Part shown: piece by piece, positions 50,275 to 58,356 of the stretch
Layout: each line of letters starts with the position of its first letter
Position numbering within the stretch: position 1 is the first letter of the stretch
Made by a program: the position numbers and the translations under genes
Assembly: GCF_016793595.1 (NCBI RefSeq)
Contig: NZ_JAEULY010000015.1
Span: 248,001-312,000, forward strand
Direction of reading: 5' to 3'
Length of the DNA stretch: 64,000 bases
From: Phreatobacter sp.
GTDB taxonomy: Bacteria; Pseudomonadota; Alphaproteobacteria; Rhizobiales; Phreatobacteraceae
Notes under the pieces: model-generated
The model's input: only the letters and a program-made list of their open reading frames with translations
What the model was told of the DNA's origin: nothing
Database searches by the model: none

Positions 50275-51804
50275 TCACACCGCCATGGCCTGCTTCTCGC
50301 GCCGGCGCTGCACCGAGGACGGAATGCGCAGGGCCTCGCGATATTTCGCGACCGTGCGGCGGGCGATGTCGATCCCGGCTTCCTTCAGCTTGTCCATGAT
50401 CGCGTCGTCCGAGAGCACGTCGTCCGGTGTCTCGGCATCGATCATCTGCTTGATGCGGTAGCGCACGGCCTCGGCCGAATGGCTCTCGCCGCCTTCCGAA
50501 CTCGCGATCGACGAGGTGAAGAAGTACTTCATCTCGAAAATGCCGCGGCTCGTGGCGATCGACTTGTTCGAGGTGACGCGCGACACCGTCGATTCATGCA
50601 TGCCGATGGCGTCGGCGATGGTCTTGAGGTTCAAGGGCCTCAGATACTGCACGCCGAGCGCGAAGAAGGCGTCCTGCTGGCGGACGATCTCGGTCGCGAC
50701 CTTCAGGATGGTGCGGGCGCGCTGGTCGAGCGCGCGGGTCAGCCAGGTCGCCGTCTGCAGCGCATCGGCGAGGAAGGTCTTGTCGGTGTCGTTCTTCGCG
50801 GTCTTGGAAATGCGCGAGTAATAGCTCTGGTTGACCAGCACCTTCGGCAGGGTCTCGGTATTGAGCTCGACGATCCAGCCGCCATCGGGGCCCGAGCGCA
50901 CCATGACGTCCGGCACCAGCGGCTGGACCGGCGCGAAACCAAAGGCGAGGCCCGGCTTCGGGTTCAGCCGGCGGATTTCCGACACCATGTCGGCGAGGTC
51001 CTCATCGTCCACCTGACAGAGCTTCTTCAGGCCGGCGAAATCGCGCTTGCCGAGCAGGTCGAGATGGGCGACCAGCACCTGCATGGCCGGGTCGAAACGG
51101 TTCTTGTCGCGGAGCTGGATGGCGAGGCATTCGGCAAGATTGCGCGCGGCGACGCCCGATGGCTCGAAGCTCTGGATCACCTCCAGCACGCTCTCGACAT
51201 CGGCGGCTTCCGCGCCGAGCCGGTCGGCGACATCCTCGACCGTGACGGTCAGGTAACCGGCATCGTCGACCGAGTCGATCAGCATCTGGCCGATCAGCCG
51301 GTCGGACAGGGTCTCGACCGCCAGGACGAGTTGGTTCGACAGATGGTCGGCCAGCGACAGGTCGGCCGAGACGAAGGCTTCGAGGTTGTAGTCCTCGTTG
51401 TCGCTGCCGCCGGAGCCGACATTGGCCCAGGACGAGGTCATCGGATCGGAGGCGGCGTCGACATGCTTGGCCTCGGGGCCCTTGTCGTCGGGGAAGACGT
51501 TTTCGAGATCGGTGCCGAGCCGCTCCTCGATCTCGGTGCGGCTGTTGCCCATGTCGTCGCCGAGCCAGTCGCCGTCCTGGGCATCGCCGGGGGCGGCAGC
51601 AGGGGCGGCATCGGCCGCCTCGCCGTCCACGGCGGGCTCGGGCGCGTCGGCGCGCTCCAGAAGCGGGTTCTTCTCCAGCTCCTGCTCGACATAGGCGACG
51701 AGGTCGAGATTCGACAGCTGCAGGAGCTTGATGGCCTGCATGAGCTGGGGCGTCATGACCAGCGACTGGCCGACGCGAAGCTCTAGTCTGGCTGACAGCG
51801 CCAT
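50275..51804 (-). CDS. rpoN: RNA polymerase sigma-54 factor
   Basis: Alternative sigma factor for -24/-12 promoters, 509 residues. It has the Gln/Leu-rich region I (LELRVGQSLVMTPQLMQAIKLLQLSN), an acidic region II (about 60-130), a core-binding region and the C-terminal DNA-binding domain ending with the RpoN box ARRTVAKYREAL, which reads -24 elements. Usual downstream partners (hpf, ptsN) are missing. The usual upstream partner lptB is separated from it by a reversed, frameshifted gene. Confidence 0.96.
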   Translation of the reverse strand: MALSARLELRVGQSLVMTPQLMQAIKLLQLSNLDLVAYVEQELEKNPLLERADAPEPAVDGEAADAAPAAAPGDAQDGDWLGDDMGNSRTEIEERLGTDLENVFPDDKGPEAKHVDAASDPMTSSWANVGSGGSDNEDYNLEAFVSADLSLADHLSNQLVLAVETLSDRLIGQMLIDSVDDAGYLTVTVEDVADRLGAEAADVESVLEVIQSFEPSGVAARNLAECLAIQLRDKNRFDPAMQVLVAHLDLLGKRDFAGLKKLCQVDDEDLADMVSEIRRLNPKPGLAFGFAPVQPLVPDVMVRSGPDGGWIVELNTETLPKVLVNQSYYSRISKTAKNDTDKTFLADALQTATWLTRALDQRARTILKVATEIVRQQDAFFALGVQYLRPLNLKTIADAIGMHESTVSRVTSNKSIATSRGIFEMKYFFTSSIASSEGGESHSAEAVRYRIKQMIDAETPDDVLSDDAIMDKLKEAGIDIARRTVAKYREALRIPSSVQRRREKQAMAV

Positions 51805-51980
51805 CGGATCAGGAGCGTCCCTAGGGTTTACCGCGCTGCATCATAGATGGGCGGGCGCGGTTAGCAAGGTTCATGCCATAGATCAGATGACGGATCGGTT
51901 AAGGGCCCCGGATGACGCCGGATTCAATCAGCGGACCCGTTTCCCTATTCTCTTCCGGCAGACCTCACGAGAGAGAGACC

Positions 51981-52431
51981 ATGGTCGCGCGCCTTGTTCT
52001 TGCCGTTTGCCTGCTGGTGAGCGCATCGGCGTTTCCCGCCCTCCCCGGCCCCGGCCGACGAAGCCAATGCCGTTATCGACGCCTGGGTCGCGCGCTACAG
52101 CGCCAATGACAGGGACGGCGTGGTCGGGCTCTATGCGCCCGACGCGATATTGCTCGGCACGACCAGCCCGGTGATCTCCGAGGGCACCGAACAGATCAGA
52201 ACCTACTTCGACGAACTGCCCGGCAGCGGCAGGTCGAACCGAATCACCGAACGGCGCACGCTCGTTCTCGGGCCAGACGCGGTGCTGGGCACCGGCTTCT
52301 ATGCTTTCGCGCGCGCGGCGGAGGGGAATGCCCCGCGTCCGTCGCGCTTCTCCATGCTGGTGGTCCGGCGCGAGGGGCGCTGGATGATCCTGCACCACCA
52401 TTCGTCGCCGCACTCCGCCACGCGGCGGTAG
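51981..52431 (+). pseudogene. Frameshifted NTF2-like (DUF4440/SgcJ-type) secreted protein gene
   Basis: The first frame encodes a signal peptide (MVARLVLAVCLLVSASA then FPALP). The same open sequence continues, one base out of frame, as PAPADEANAVIDAWVARYSA and on to DGVVGLYAPDAILLG and GRWMILHHHSSPH. Removing one base from the C/G-rich run at about 52043-52053 restores a single 149-residue protein with SgcJ/DUF4440 features. The break is either a real inactivating insertion or a sequencing slip at that run. It lies on the plus strand between rpoN and lptB. Confidence 0.78.
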
Positions 52432-52434
52432 AGG

Positions 52435-53325
52435 CTAGAGCCGGAACTCCTCGCCGAGATAGAGCCGGCGCACGTCGGGGTTCGCGACGATCTCGGCGGG
52501 CGAACCCTCCATCAGCACCTGGCCGGAATGGATGATGTAGGCGCGGTCGATGAGGCCGAGCGTCTCGCGGACATTGTGGTCGGTGATGAGCACGCCGATG
52601 CCGCGCTCCTTCAGATGCCTGACGAGGTTCTGAATATCGCCGACCGCGATGGGGTCGATGCCGGCGAAGGGCTCGTCGAGCAGCATGAAGGACGGTTTGG
52701 TGGCCAGCGCGCGGGCGATTTCGAGGCGACGCCGCTCGCCGCCGGAGAGCGCGATGGCCGGGCTCTTGCGCAGCTTGGTGATGGTAAACTCGTCGAGCAG
52801 CTCGTCCAGTTCGCGCTCGCGCTTGGCCTTGTCCTTCTCGGTCACTTCGAGGACGGCGCGGATATTGTCCTCGACATTGAGGCCGCGGAAGATCGAGGCC
52901 TCCTGCGGCAGGTAGCCGATGCCGAGGCGGGCGCGGCGATACATGGGCAGCGCGGTAATGTCGTGACCGTCGAGCTCGATATGACCCTTGTCGGCCTCGA
53001 CCAGCCCCGTGATCATATAGAACACGGTGGTCTTGCCAGCGCCGTTGGGGCCGAGCAGGCCGACCGCCTCGCCACGGCGCACGTCGAGGCTGACGCCGCG
53101 GACGACCGCGCGACCCTTGTAGCTCTTCCAGACGCCGTGGACGCCAAGCACGCCCTGTCCCGAGCGCGGCTCATGCTGCTCCGCCGGCACGGGGACCGGG
53201 GGCGGCGCGTCGAGCAGCGCCACGTCGGCGGCCATTTCCTTCACCAGCCAGTCGGAATCGATCTCCGCCGGCGGCGGCTCCGCCCGGCGGCCGAGCAGAC
53301 CGGAAACGCGATCGAGGACGGACAT
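52435..53325 (-). CDS. lptB: LPS export ABC transporter ATP-binding protein
   Basis: Cytoplasmic ATPase of the LptB2FG complex that powers LPS transport to the cell surface, 296 residues. The Walker A is GPNGAGKT (92-99), and the signature is LSGGERRRLEIARAL with Walker B FMLLDEPFAGIDP. The family's C-terminal VRRLYLGEEFRL is present. An extra N-terminal segment of about 57 residues, Pro- and Glu-rich, precedes the domain; normal LptB is about 240 residues. It follows lptA after 8 bp. Confidence 0.96.
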   Translation of the reverse strand: MSVLDRVSGLLGRRAEPPPAEIDSDWLVKEMAADVALLDAPPPVPVPAEQHEPRSGQGVLGVHGVWKSYKGRAVVRGVSLDVRRGEAVGLLGPNGAGKTTVFYMITGLVEADKGHIELDGHDITALPMYRRARLGIGYLPQEASIFRGLNVEDNIRAVLEVTEKDKAKRERELDELLDEFTITKLRKSPAIALSGGERRRLEIARALATKPSFMLLDEPFAGIDPIAVGDIQNLVRHLKERGIGVLITDHNVRETLGLIDRAYIIHSGQVLMEGSPAEIVANPDVRRLYLGEEFRL

Positions 53326-53333
53326 GGAGCCGG

Positions 53334-54020
53334 TCAGCTCCGCGACGAGCGCTGCTGCGGGCGCGCGGGCGCGCAGTCGGGATTGGCCGCGCCGCGCGCG
53401 CCGCCACCGCCGGCCGTGCCCGACAGGACGCCGGAAACGCGGCCGCCGGACGGCGCCGAATCGAGCCGGACCCGGTTGGCGGTAAGGTCGGCGTGCAGGC
53501 GCCCGCCGCGCAGCACGTTCTCGCACTGGGTCAGGACGACATTGCCTTCCATGATCGCCTCATTACGGCGGGCGTCGAAGGAGCCGCGCTCGGCGGTCGC
53601 CTGCTGGTTGCGCGACGAGACGATGACGCCGCCCTGCATCTCGAAGCGGCGGACATTCTGGGTCGGGGACGCCGCGCCCGCGCCGCTGCCCTGCCGCGGC
53701 GTGGTGGTCGAGGCGCGCGTCTGCTGGCCGCTATCACCGCCCTCGTAGAAGATCACGAGGCGCGCGGTCTGGAGGGTGGATTCGCCCTGGCGGATGCGGA
53801 CATTGCCGGAGAGCACGGCGCGCTTCTCGTTGTCGAAGACCTCGGCGCGGTCGGCCTCGAAATTGATCGGCTCGCTGCGGTTCTGGGTGAAGCCGACGAA
53901 GGGGCTGCCTGACTGCTGGGCCATGGCGGCCGGCATCATGAGGCTGGCGAAGCCGAAAACGGCCAGCGCCTTGACGGTCAAGCTCTTGAAGCGGCGGGCG
54001 GGCGAGCCGGCGAGCGGCAT
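53334..54020 (-). CDS. lptA: LPS transport periplasmic protein LptA (OstA-like)
   Basis: Periplasmic beta-jellyroll bridge protein of 228 residues that carries LPS between the two membranes. A signal peptide (about 1-34, ending PAAMAQ) is followed by the OstA-like repeats: PINFEADRAEVFDNEKRAVLSGNVRIRQGESTLQT read in parts and FEMQGGVIVSSRNQQATAERGSF. A Gly/Thr/Ser-rich insertion lies near residues 95-120, and the tail is low-complexity. It sits between lptC (13 bp gap) and lptB (8 bp gap). Confidence 0.93.
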   Translation of the reverse strand: MPLAGSPARRFKSLTVKALAVFGFASLMMPAAMAQQSGSPFVGFTQNRSEPINFEADRAEVFDNEKRAVLSGNVRIRQGESTLQTARLVIFYEGGDSGQQTRASTTTPRQGSGAGAASPTQNVRRFEMQGGVIVSSRNQQATAERGSFDARRNEAIMEGNVVLTQCENVLRGGRLHADLTANRVRLDSAPSGGRVSGVLSGTAGGGGARGAANPDCAPARPQQRSSRS

Positions 54021-54033
54021 GGGTGTCTCCGGA

Positions 54034-54765
54034 TCAGGGTCGCGCGGTCTCGGGCGAGGGCGCCGACAGGTCTGTGATGGTCGGGTCGGGCGGTTCGGGC
54101 ATGAAGTTACCACGCACGCGGCCCTCAAGCACGATCACCTTGCCATTGTCTCGTATGTCCATCCGCTCGGAGAAGAGCTCGCCGCGCGGCGAGGCCAGCG
54201 CGACCGGCCCGTTCGACTGGATGGTACCGCCGCGCGTGTCGATCAGCGCGTGACCGACCTTGCCGGACTGGCCGTTGGACGTGGTGACGGAGACTTCCTG
54301 GTTCAGCTCGACGCGGCCGGTCTTGGTGTCGAGCACGCCAGCCGGCGAGATGACACGGGCCGTGCCGCCGCCTTCCATCTCCATCTCGGCGTCGATGGCC
54401 GAGAGGGCGACGATGTGGGACTGGGTGATGTCGTGCTCGGCGCGGGTCGCGGCGACCCGGTAGAAGCGGTTATCGGTCGTGTAGCCGGTGAGGCGCGGCG
54501 CCTCCATGGTCACTTTCGAGCCCGACATGGAGATCGAGCCGATCGAAACCGGCAGGTTCAGCGCCTTGAGCGGATCCCACCACGAGATGAAAACGACCAG
54601 CGAGAACAGCCCGATCGTCACGATGGGCACCGCGACGCGCAGGCGGCGGACCCGGCGCGAATGCCGGTAGGCCCGGGCGAAGGCAGCCTCGCGGTCGGCC
54701 TCGGCGCCCTGCGCGCGGCCGCCCCCGATGGAGCCCCCGATATCCTCGATGCGGCGTGCAGCCAT
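54034..54765 (-). CDS. lptC: LPS export ABC transporter periplasmic protein LptC
   Basis: Bitopic inner-membrane protein of 243 residues that receives LPS from LptB2FG and hands it to LptA. An N-terminal cytoplasmic stretch with a basic patch precedes one membrane helix (about 46-63, VAVPIVTIGLFSLVVFIS). The periplasmic LptC domain follows, with SGSKVTMEAPRLTGYTTDNRFYRV. The start at 54765 (MAARRIEDIG) is chosen by length. It heads the lptC-lptA-lptB operon. Confidence 0.93.
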   Translation of the reverse strand: MAARRIEDIGGSIGGGRAQGAEADREAAFARAYRHSRRVRRLRVAVPIVTIGLFSLVVFISWWDPLKALNLPVSIGSISMSGSKVTMEAPRLTGYTTDNRFYRVAATRAEHDITQSHIVALSAIDAEMEMEGGGTARVISPAGVLDTKTGRVELNQEVSVTTSNGQSGKVGHALIDTRGGTIQSNGPVALASPRGELFSERMDIRDNGKVIVLEGRVRGNFMPEPPDPTITDLSAPSPETARP

Positions 54766-54924
54766 GCCCGATCCCGTTCGCCGTGACCTGACCGCCCCTT
54801 CCGGTGCGGCCTCGCGCGACGCATTCATCATTATTCTATGGCCCGAGCGTGGCGAGAGCAAAGGCGAACCGCGCCCGGATTGGCAGCAATTCGCCTCTGG
54901 GAACCCTCTGCTACCTCCAAATCC

Positions 54925-55542
54925 TTAGGAATGGGCAAAGATATCCGTTTCGGGCCAACCCGCGAGGTCGAGTTCGGCGCGGGTCGGCAGGAAGGCGAAG
55001 CAGGCCTCGGCCAGCGCCGCGCGGTTCTCGCGCGCCAGCATCATGTCCAGCCGGTCCTTCAGCGCATGGAGGTACAGCACGTCGGAGGCAGCATATTCGA
55101 GCTGGGCCAGCGACAATGTCTCCGCCGCCCAGTCCGAGCTCTGCTGGGCCTTGGACATGTCGAGGCCGATCAGGTCCTTGGCGAGATCCTTCAGGCCGTG
55201 CCGGTCGGTATAGGTGCGGGCGAGCTTGGAGGCGATCTTGGTGCAATAGACCGGGCTGGTGACGACACCGAAGGCGTTCTTCAGCACCGCGACGTCGAAC
55301 CGGGCGAAATGGAACAGCTTGACGATGGCGGGGTCGGTCAGGAGGGCGCAGAGATTCTTCGGCGCCGGCCGTCCCGGGCGGATCTGCACCACGTCGGCCG
55401 TGCCGTCGCCGGGCGAGAGCTGGACCACGCAGAGGCGGTCGCGGTGGGGGTTGAGACCGAGCGTCTCGGTATCGATCGCGACGGCCCCGACGCGGTAGTG
55501 CGAGAGATCGGGCAGGTCGTCGACATGCGAGCGGATGGTCAT
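54925..55542 (-). CDS. Ribonuclease D-type 3'-5' exonuclease
   Basis: Short RNase D of 205 residues consisting of the DEDD exonuclease domain alone. Metal ligands are D24 and E26 in AIDTETLGL, the aspartate in HFARFDVAVL and the last one in YAASDVLYLHAL. Full-length E. coli RNase D (375 residues) has HRDC domains that are missing here, as usual for alphaproteobacterial versions. It processes tRNA or other RNA 3' ends. The 159 bp to lptC suggest a separate promoter for that operon. Confidence 0.92.
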   Translation of the reverse strand: MTIRSHVDDLPDLSHYRVGAVAIDTETLGLNPHRDRLCVVQLSPGDGTADVVQIRPGRPAPKNLCALLTDPAIVKLFHFARFDVAVLKNAFGVVTSPVYCTKIASKLARTYTDRHGLKDLAKDLIGLDMSKAQQSSDWAAETLSLAQLEYAASDVLYLHALKDRLDMMLARENRAALAEACFAFLPTRAELDLAGWPETDIFAHS

Positions 55543-55618
55543 GGCGGGTGTCCGGGAGGCAACGATTGCGTGGCGTCGGTTGTTCACGTCCTATAGTGCC
55601 GACGAAACGGGAAATCCA

Positions 55619-56044
55619 ATGGACGGACCGCCGCTCAGGCTCCTCGCTTTCGACGCCGACGACCTTTCCGTCGTGTCCATGCACCTGCAGGACGCGGTGC
55701 TGACGGCCGCCGATGTCGCCTTCCTCGCGCGCGAGCAGCGCTTCGCTCTCGTCTGCGACCGGTTCGACTGGGGCGCGGCCGACGGCCTCGCGTGCGCGCG
55801 CAGGCGCACGGGACTGCGCTTCGAGCGCGTCCGCGCTGTGAAGGCCCGCGACGTGCCGCAGGGCTCGGAAGCGCCGCTGCAACTGCTCGCGTTGCGGTTC
55901 GAGCCGGGCACGGCGCCCGCCGGCGTCATCGAACTCGTCTTCGCCGGCGGTGCGGGGCTGCGCCTCGACGTCGACTGCATCGAGGCGGCGATGGACGACC
56001 TCGGCGCGCTCGGCCCCGTGCAGCCTACGCCGAACCACGGCTGA
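55619..56044 (+). CDS. DUF2948 family protein
   Basis: A 141-residue protein of the alphaproteobacterial DUF2948 family. It begins LRLLAFDADDLSVVSMHLQDAVL (about 6-28). RFALVCDRFDW and PLQLLALRFEPG follow, and it ends RLDVDCIEAAMDDLG. No function is established. In many relatives it precedes hisD; here it converges on a LysR gene with 8 bp between stops. Confidence 0.88.
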   Translation: MDGPPLRLLAFDADDLSVVSMHLQDAVLTAADVAFLAREQRFALVCDRFDWGAADGLACARRRTGLRFERVRAVKARDVPQGSEAPLQLLALRFEPGTAPAGVIELVFAGGAGLRLDVDCIEAAMDDLGALGPVQPTPNHG

Positions 56045-56052
56045 GGCCGATC

Positions 56053-56934
56053 CTACGCCGCCCTTGCCACCTCGGCGGCAATGGTCGCCACGGCCTCGAC
56101 GGTCGCGGCAGCCGGCGTCATGCGCCAGGACGCGAAGAAGTCGAGATCGGGCAGCGGCACGCTGGTGCGCAGCGCACGCAGGCGACCGGAGCCAAGCTCC
56201 GGCCCCGCGATCTCCTCGGGCACGGCGGCGATGCCGAGACCATCCTCGGCCATGCGCAGGATCGTCGCCATGGAGGACGAGGCGTGGATGCGCACCGGCG
56301 GCAAGCCCGGCGCCGAAAACAGTTCGCGCATGACCAGATAGGGCCGCGTGTTGCGCGAGAAAGTCAGGATCGGATGGGCCGCCAGCATGGCCAGCGGCGC
56401 CGGCTGCGGCAGGGCGAGGCCGGGTCCGGCGAGGAAGGCCATCCGGTATGTGCAGAGCGGCATGTTCTTCAGCTGCGTCGCCGCGAAGGCTCCGAGCGCG
56501 AAGACGAGGTCGAGTTCCTGCCCTACCAGACGGTCGCGCAGGTTCGGCGTGATATCGACCTCGATCTCCAGCGCCAGCCCCGGATAGGCCTTGGCCATGC
56601 GCTCGACGAAGCGGGAGAGCCAGGTGTGGACGATGGTTTCGGCGACGCCGAGGCGCAGTGTGCCGCGGATGGCCGTCCGGTCGGCAACGGCATGCATCAT
56701 CTCGGTGCGCAACTTGAGCAGACGCTCGGCATAGTCGAGCACGCGCCGACCGGCCTCGGTCGGCATGACCGTCCGCTTCTCGCGTTCGAGCAGGCGGTGG
56801 CCAATATCGGCTTCCAGCTGCGCGATGCGTTGGGAAACCGCCGGCTGGGTGGTGTTCAGCTTCGCCGCCGCTCGGTTGAAGCTCTTCAGCGTCGCCACCC
56901 AGACCAGCGTCTCCAGAGCCTTGAAATCTACCAT
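56053..56934 (-). CDS. LysR family transcriptional regulator
   Basis: DNA-binding activator or repressor of 293 residues. The N-terminal helix-turn-helix spans about 3-60 (FKALETLVWVATLKSFNRAAAKLNTTQPAVSQRIAQLE, read in parts), followed by a periplasmic-binding-like effector domain (about 90-293). It diverges from the DUF1445/cupin/TRAP genes across 128 bp containing a LysR-type inverted repeat. It probably controls that locus and itself. The effector would be the TRAP substrate or a catabolite. Confidence 0.93.
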   Translation of the reverse strand: MVDFKALETLVWVATLKSFNRAAAKLNTTQPAVSQRIAQLEADIGHRLLEREKRTVMPTEAGRRVLDYAERLLKLRTEMMHAVADRTAIRGTLRLGVAETIVHTWLSRFVERMAKAYPGLALEIEVDITPNLRDRLVGQELDLVFALGAFAATQLKNMPLCTYRMAFLAGPGLALPQPAPLAMLAAHPILTFSRNTRPYLVMRELFSAPGLPPVRIHASSSMATILRMAEDGLGIAAVPEEIAGPELGSGRLRALRTSVPLPDLDFFASWRMTPAAATVEAVATIAAEVARAA

Positions 56935-56944
56935 CGGCGTTCTG

Positions 56945-56967
56945 ATCGATAAGAAAATTCTATCGAT
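56945..56967. promoter_or_regulatory. Candidate LysR operator
   Basis: A perfect 7-bp inverted repeat ATCGATA-N9-TATCGAT spans 56945-56967, 10 bp before the LysR start codon in the divergent promoter region. The layout fits the T-N11-A type of LysR recognition site. It is strikingly AT-rich for this genome. Confidence 0.6.
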
Positions 56968-57020
56968 ACCGATCCAAACTTCGGATTGGACGCAATGCAA
57001 GCGGAATGATGGTGTAGAAT

Positions 57021-57054
57021 CCCAAGGACCAACTTCGGACCACAGTTCCTTGGG
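57021..57054 (+). promoter_or_regulatory. Inverted repeat over the leader of the DUF1445 gene
   Basis: CCCAAGGA (57021-57028) and TCCTTGGG (57047-57054) form a perfect 8-bp inverted repeat with 18 nt between. Its right arm reaches the GGGGA ribosome-binding site (57052-57056) of the gene starting at 57063. A possible -10 box TAGAAT precedes it (57015-57020). The repeat may hide the ribosome-binding site in the mRNA or be a second protein-binding site. Confidence 0.45.
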
Positions 57055-57062
57055 GATCGGCC

Positions 57063-57875
57063 ATGGCCATCGCACAGTTCCGCGCACCGAACGTCGACGT
57101 CACCGACCCGGTGAAGGTCCGCCAGGCGGTTCGGCGCGGCGACATTACCGGCCATACCGCAGGCCTCGCGCCCGGCCGCGTGCAAGGTAACCTCGCCATC
57201 CTGCCGAAGGACCTCGCAGCCGACTTCCTGCGCTTCTGCACGCTGAACCCCAAGCCCTGCCCGATCATTGGCATGTCGGAGCCCGGCAATGCCGCGATCC
57301 CCGCGCTTGGTGCCGACCTCGACATCCGCACGGATATTCCGCGCTACCGGGTCTGGAAGGACGGCGTGATGGTCGATGACCCGACCGACATCCGGTCGGT
57401 GTGGCGCGACGACCTCGTCGCCTTCGTCATCGGCTGCTCGTTCTCGTTCGAGGAAGCGCTGCTGCAGGACGGCCTGCCCATGCGCCATATCGAGAACAAT
57501 ACGACCGTGCCGATGTGGCGGACCTCGATCCAGTGCCAGCCCGCCGGCCCCTTCGCCGGTCCGCTGGTCGTCTCGATGCGGCCACTGAAGCCGGCCGACG
57601 CGATCCGTGCGGTGCAGATCACCTCGCGCTTCCCCGCAGTGCACGGCGCGCCGGTTCATATCGGCCTGCCCGAATCCATCGGCATCAAAGACATCAGCAA
57701 GCCCGATTACGGCGACCCGATAGAGGTGAAGGCCGACGAACTGCCGGTCTTCTGGGCCTGCGGCGTCACCCCGCAATCGGTCATCGCGGCCGCGAAGCCG
57801 CCCTTCGCCATCACCCACGCGCCGGGCTCGATGCTGGTGACGGACCTGTCCAACAGCCGGATCGCCGCGCTGTGA
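57063..57875 (+). CDS. DUF1445 putative hydro-lyase (YcsI/D-glutamate cyclase family)
   Basis: A 270-residue enzyme of the YcsI family, annotated as putative hydro-lyase and related to mammalian D-glutamate cyclase. Seen are [29 protein letters not shown] (about 18-46), [14 protein letters not shown] with a conserved cysteine (near 62-75) and HNNTTVPM-type [11 protein letters not shown]; the C-terminus has [11 protein letters not shown] and [12 protein letters not shown]. The reaction is uncertain. It begins an operon with a cupin and a TRAP transporter, which points to uptake and breakdown of a small organic acid. Confidence 0.9.
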   Translation: MAIAQFRAPNVDVTDPVKVRQAVRRGDITGHTAGLAPGRVQGNLAILPKDLAADFLRFCTLNPKPCPIIGMSEPGNAAIPALGADLDIRTDIPRYRVWKDGVMVDDPTDIRSVWRDDLVAFVIGCSFSFEEALLQDGLPMRHIENNTTVPMWRTSIQCQPAGPFAGPLVVSMRPLKPADAIRAVQITSRFPAVHGAPVHIGLPESIGIKDISKPDYGDPIEVKADELPVFWACGVTPQSVIAAAKPPFAITHAPGSMLVTDLSNSRIAAL

Positions 57876-58288
57876 CGGCCCCCGCCTCGACGCCCCACCC
57901 CGGCTTCGGGGTGTTCGCGAAAGTCCATCGCGAGTTCCACGACGCCCTCGCCGACGAGGGCTGGACCCCGATCGCCGGCTATTCTGGCGTCGAGGAGAAG
58001 ATCCTCTCCGGCACGCTCGACCATCAGGCCCGCACCGGCGCCGTGACCCGCCTCGCCCGCTGGCAGCCGGGCGCGGCGGTCGACCGCACGGTCGCGCATG
58101 ACTGGTGCGAGGAGGTGTTCATCGTCTCGGGATCGCTGTCGATTGGCACGCTTGCTGCAAAGCAGGACGGCGTTCGGTTGCCCGCCGGCACCTATGCCGT
58201 CAGGCCACCCGACATCGTGCATGGTCCCTTCTTCAGCGACGACGGCTGCCTGCTGATCGAATTCATGTACTACCCTCCGCATTCATAA
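57872..58288 (+). CDS. Cupin domain-containing protein
   Basis: A 138-residue single-cupin protein. The start is GTG at 57872, overlapping the DUF1445 stop by 4 bp (GTGA). The barrel spans about 35-135 and holds [16 protein letters not shown] (motif 1 with glutamate) and [24 protein letters not shown] (motif 2 with histidine). It could bind a divalent metal and act as an isomerase, dioxygenase or sensor for the locus substrate. Confidence 0.86.
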   Translation: MTAPASTPHPGFGVFAKVHREFHDALADEGWTPIAGYSGVEEKILSGTLDHQARTGAVTRLARWQPGAAVDRTVAHDWCEEVFIVSGSLSIGTLAAKQDGVRLPAGTYAVRPPDIVHGPFFSDDGCLLIEFMYYPPHS

Positions 58289-58356
58289 CAAGCATTCCAG
58301 AGACCGCCGACCGACCCCTGCCGCGCAAAGCGGCGGACCCACGAGGAGAGACCACC

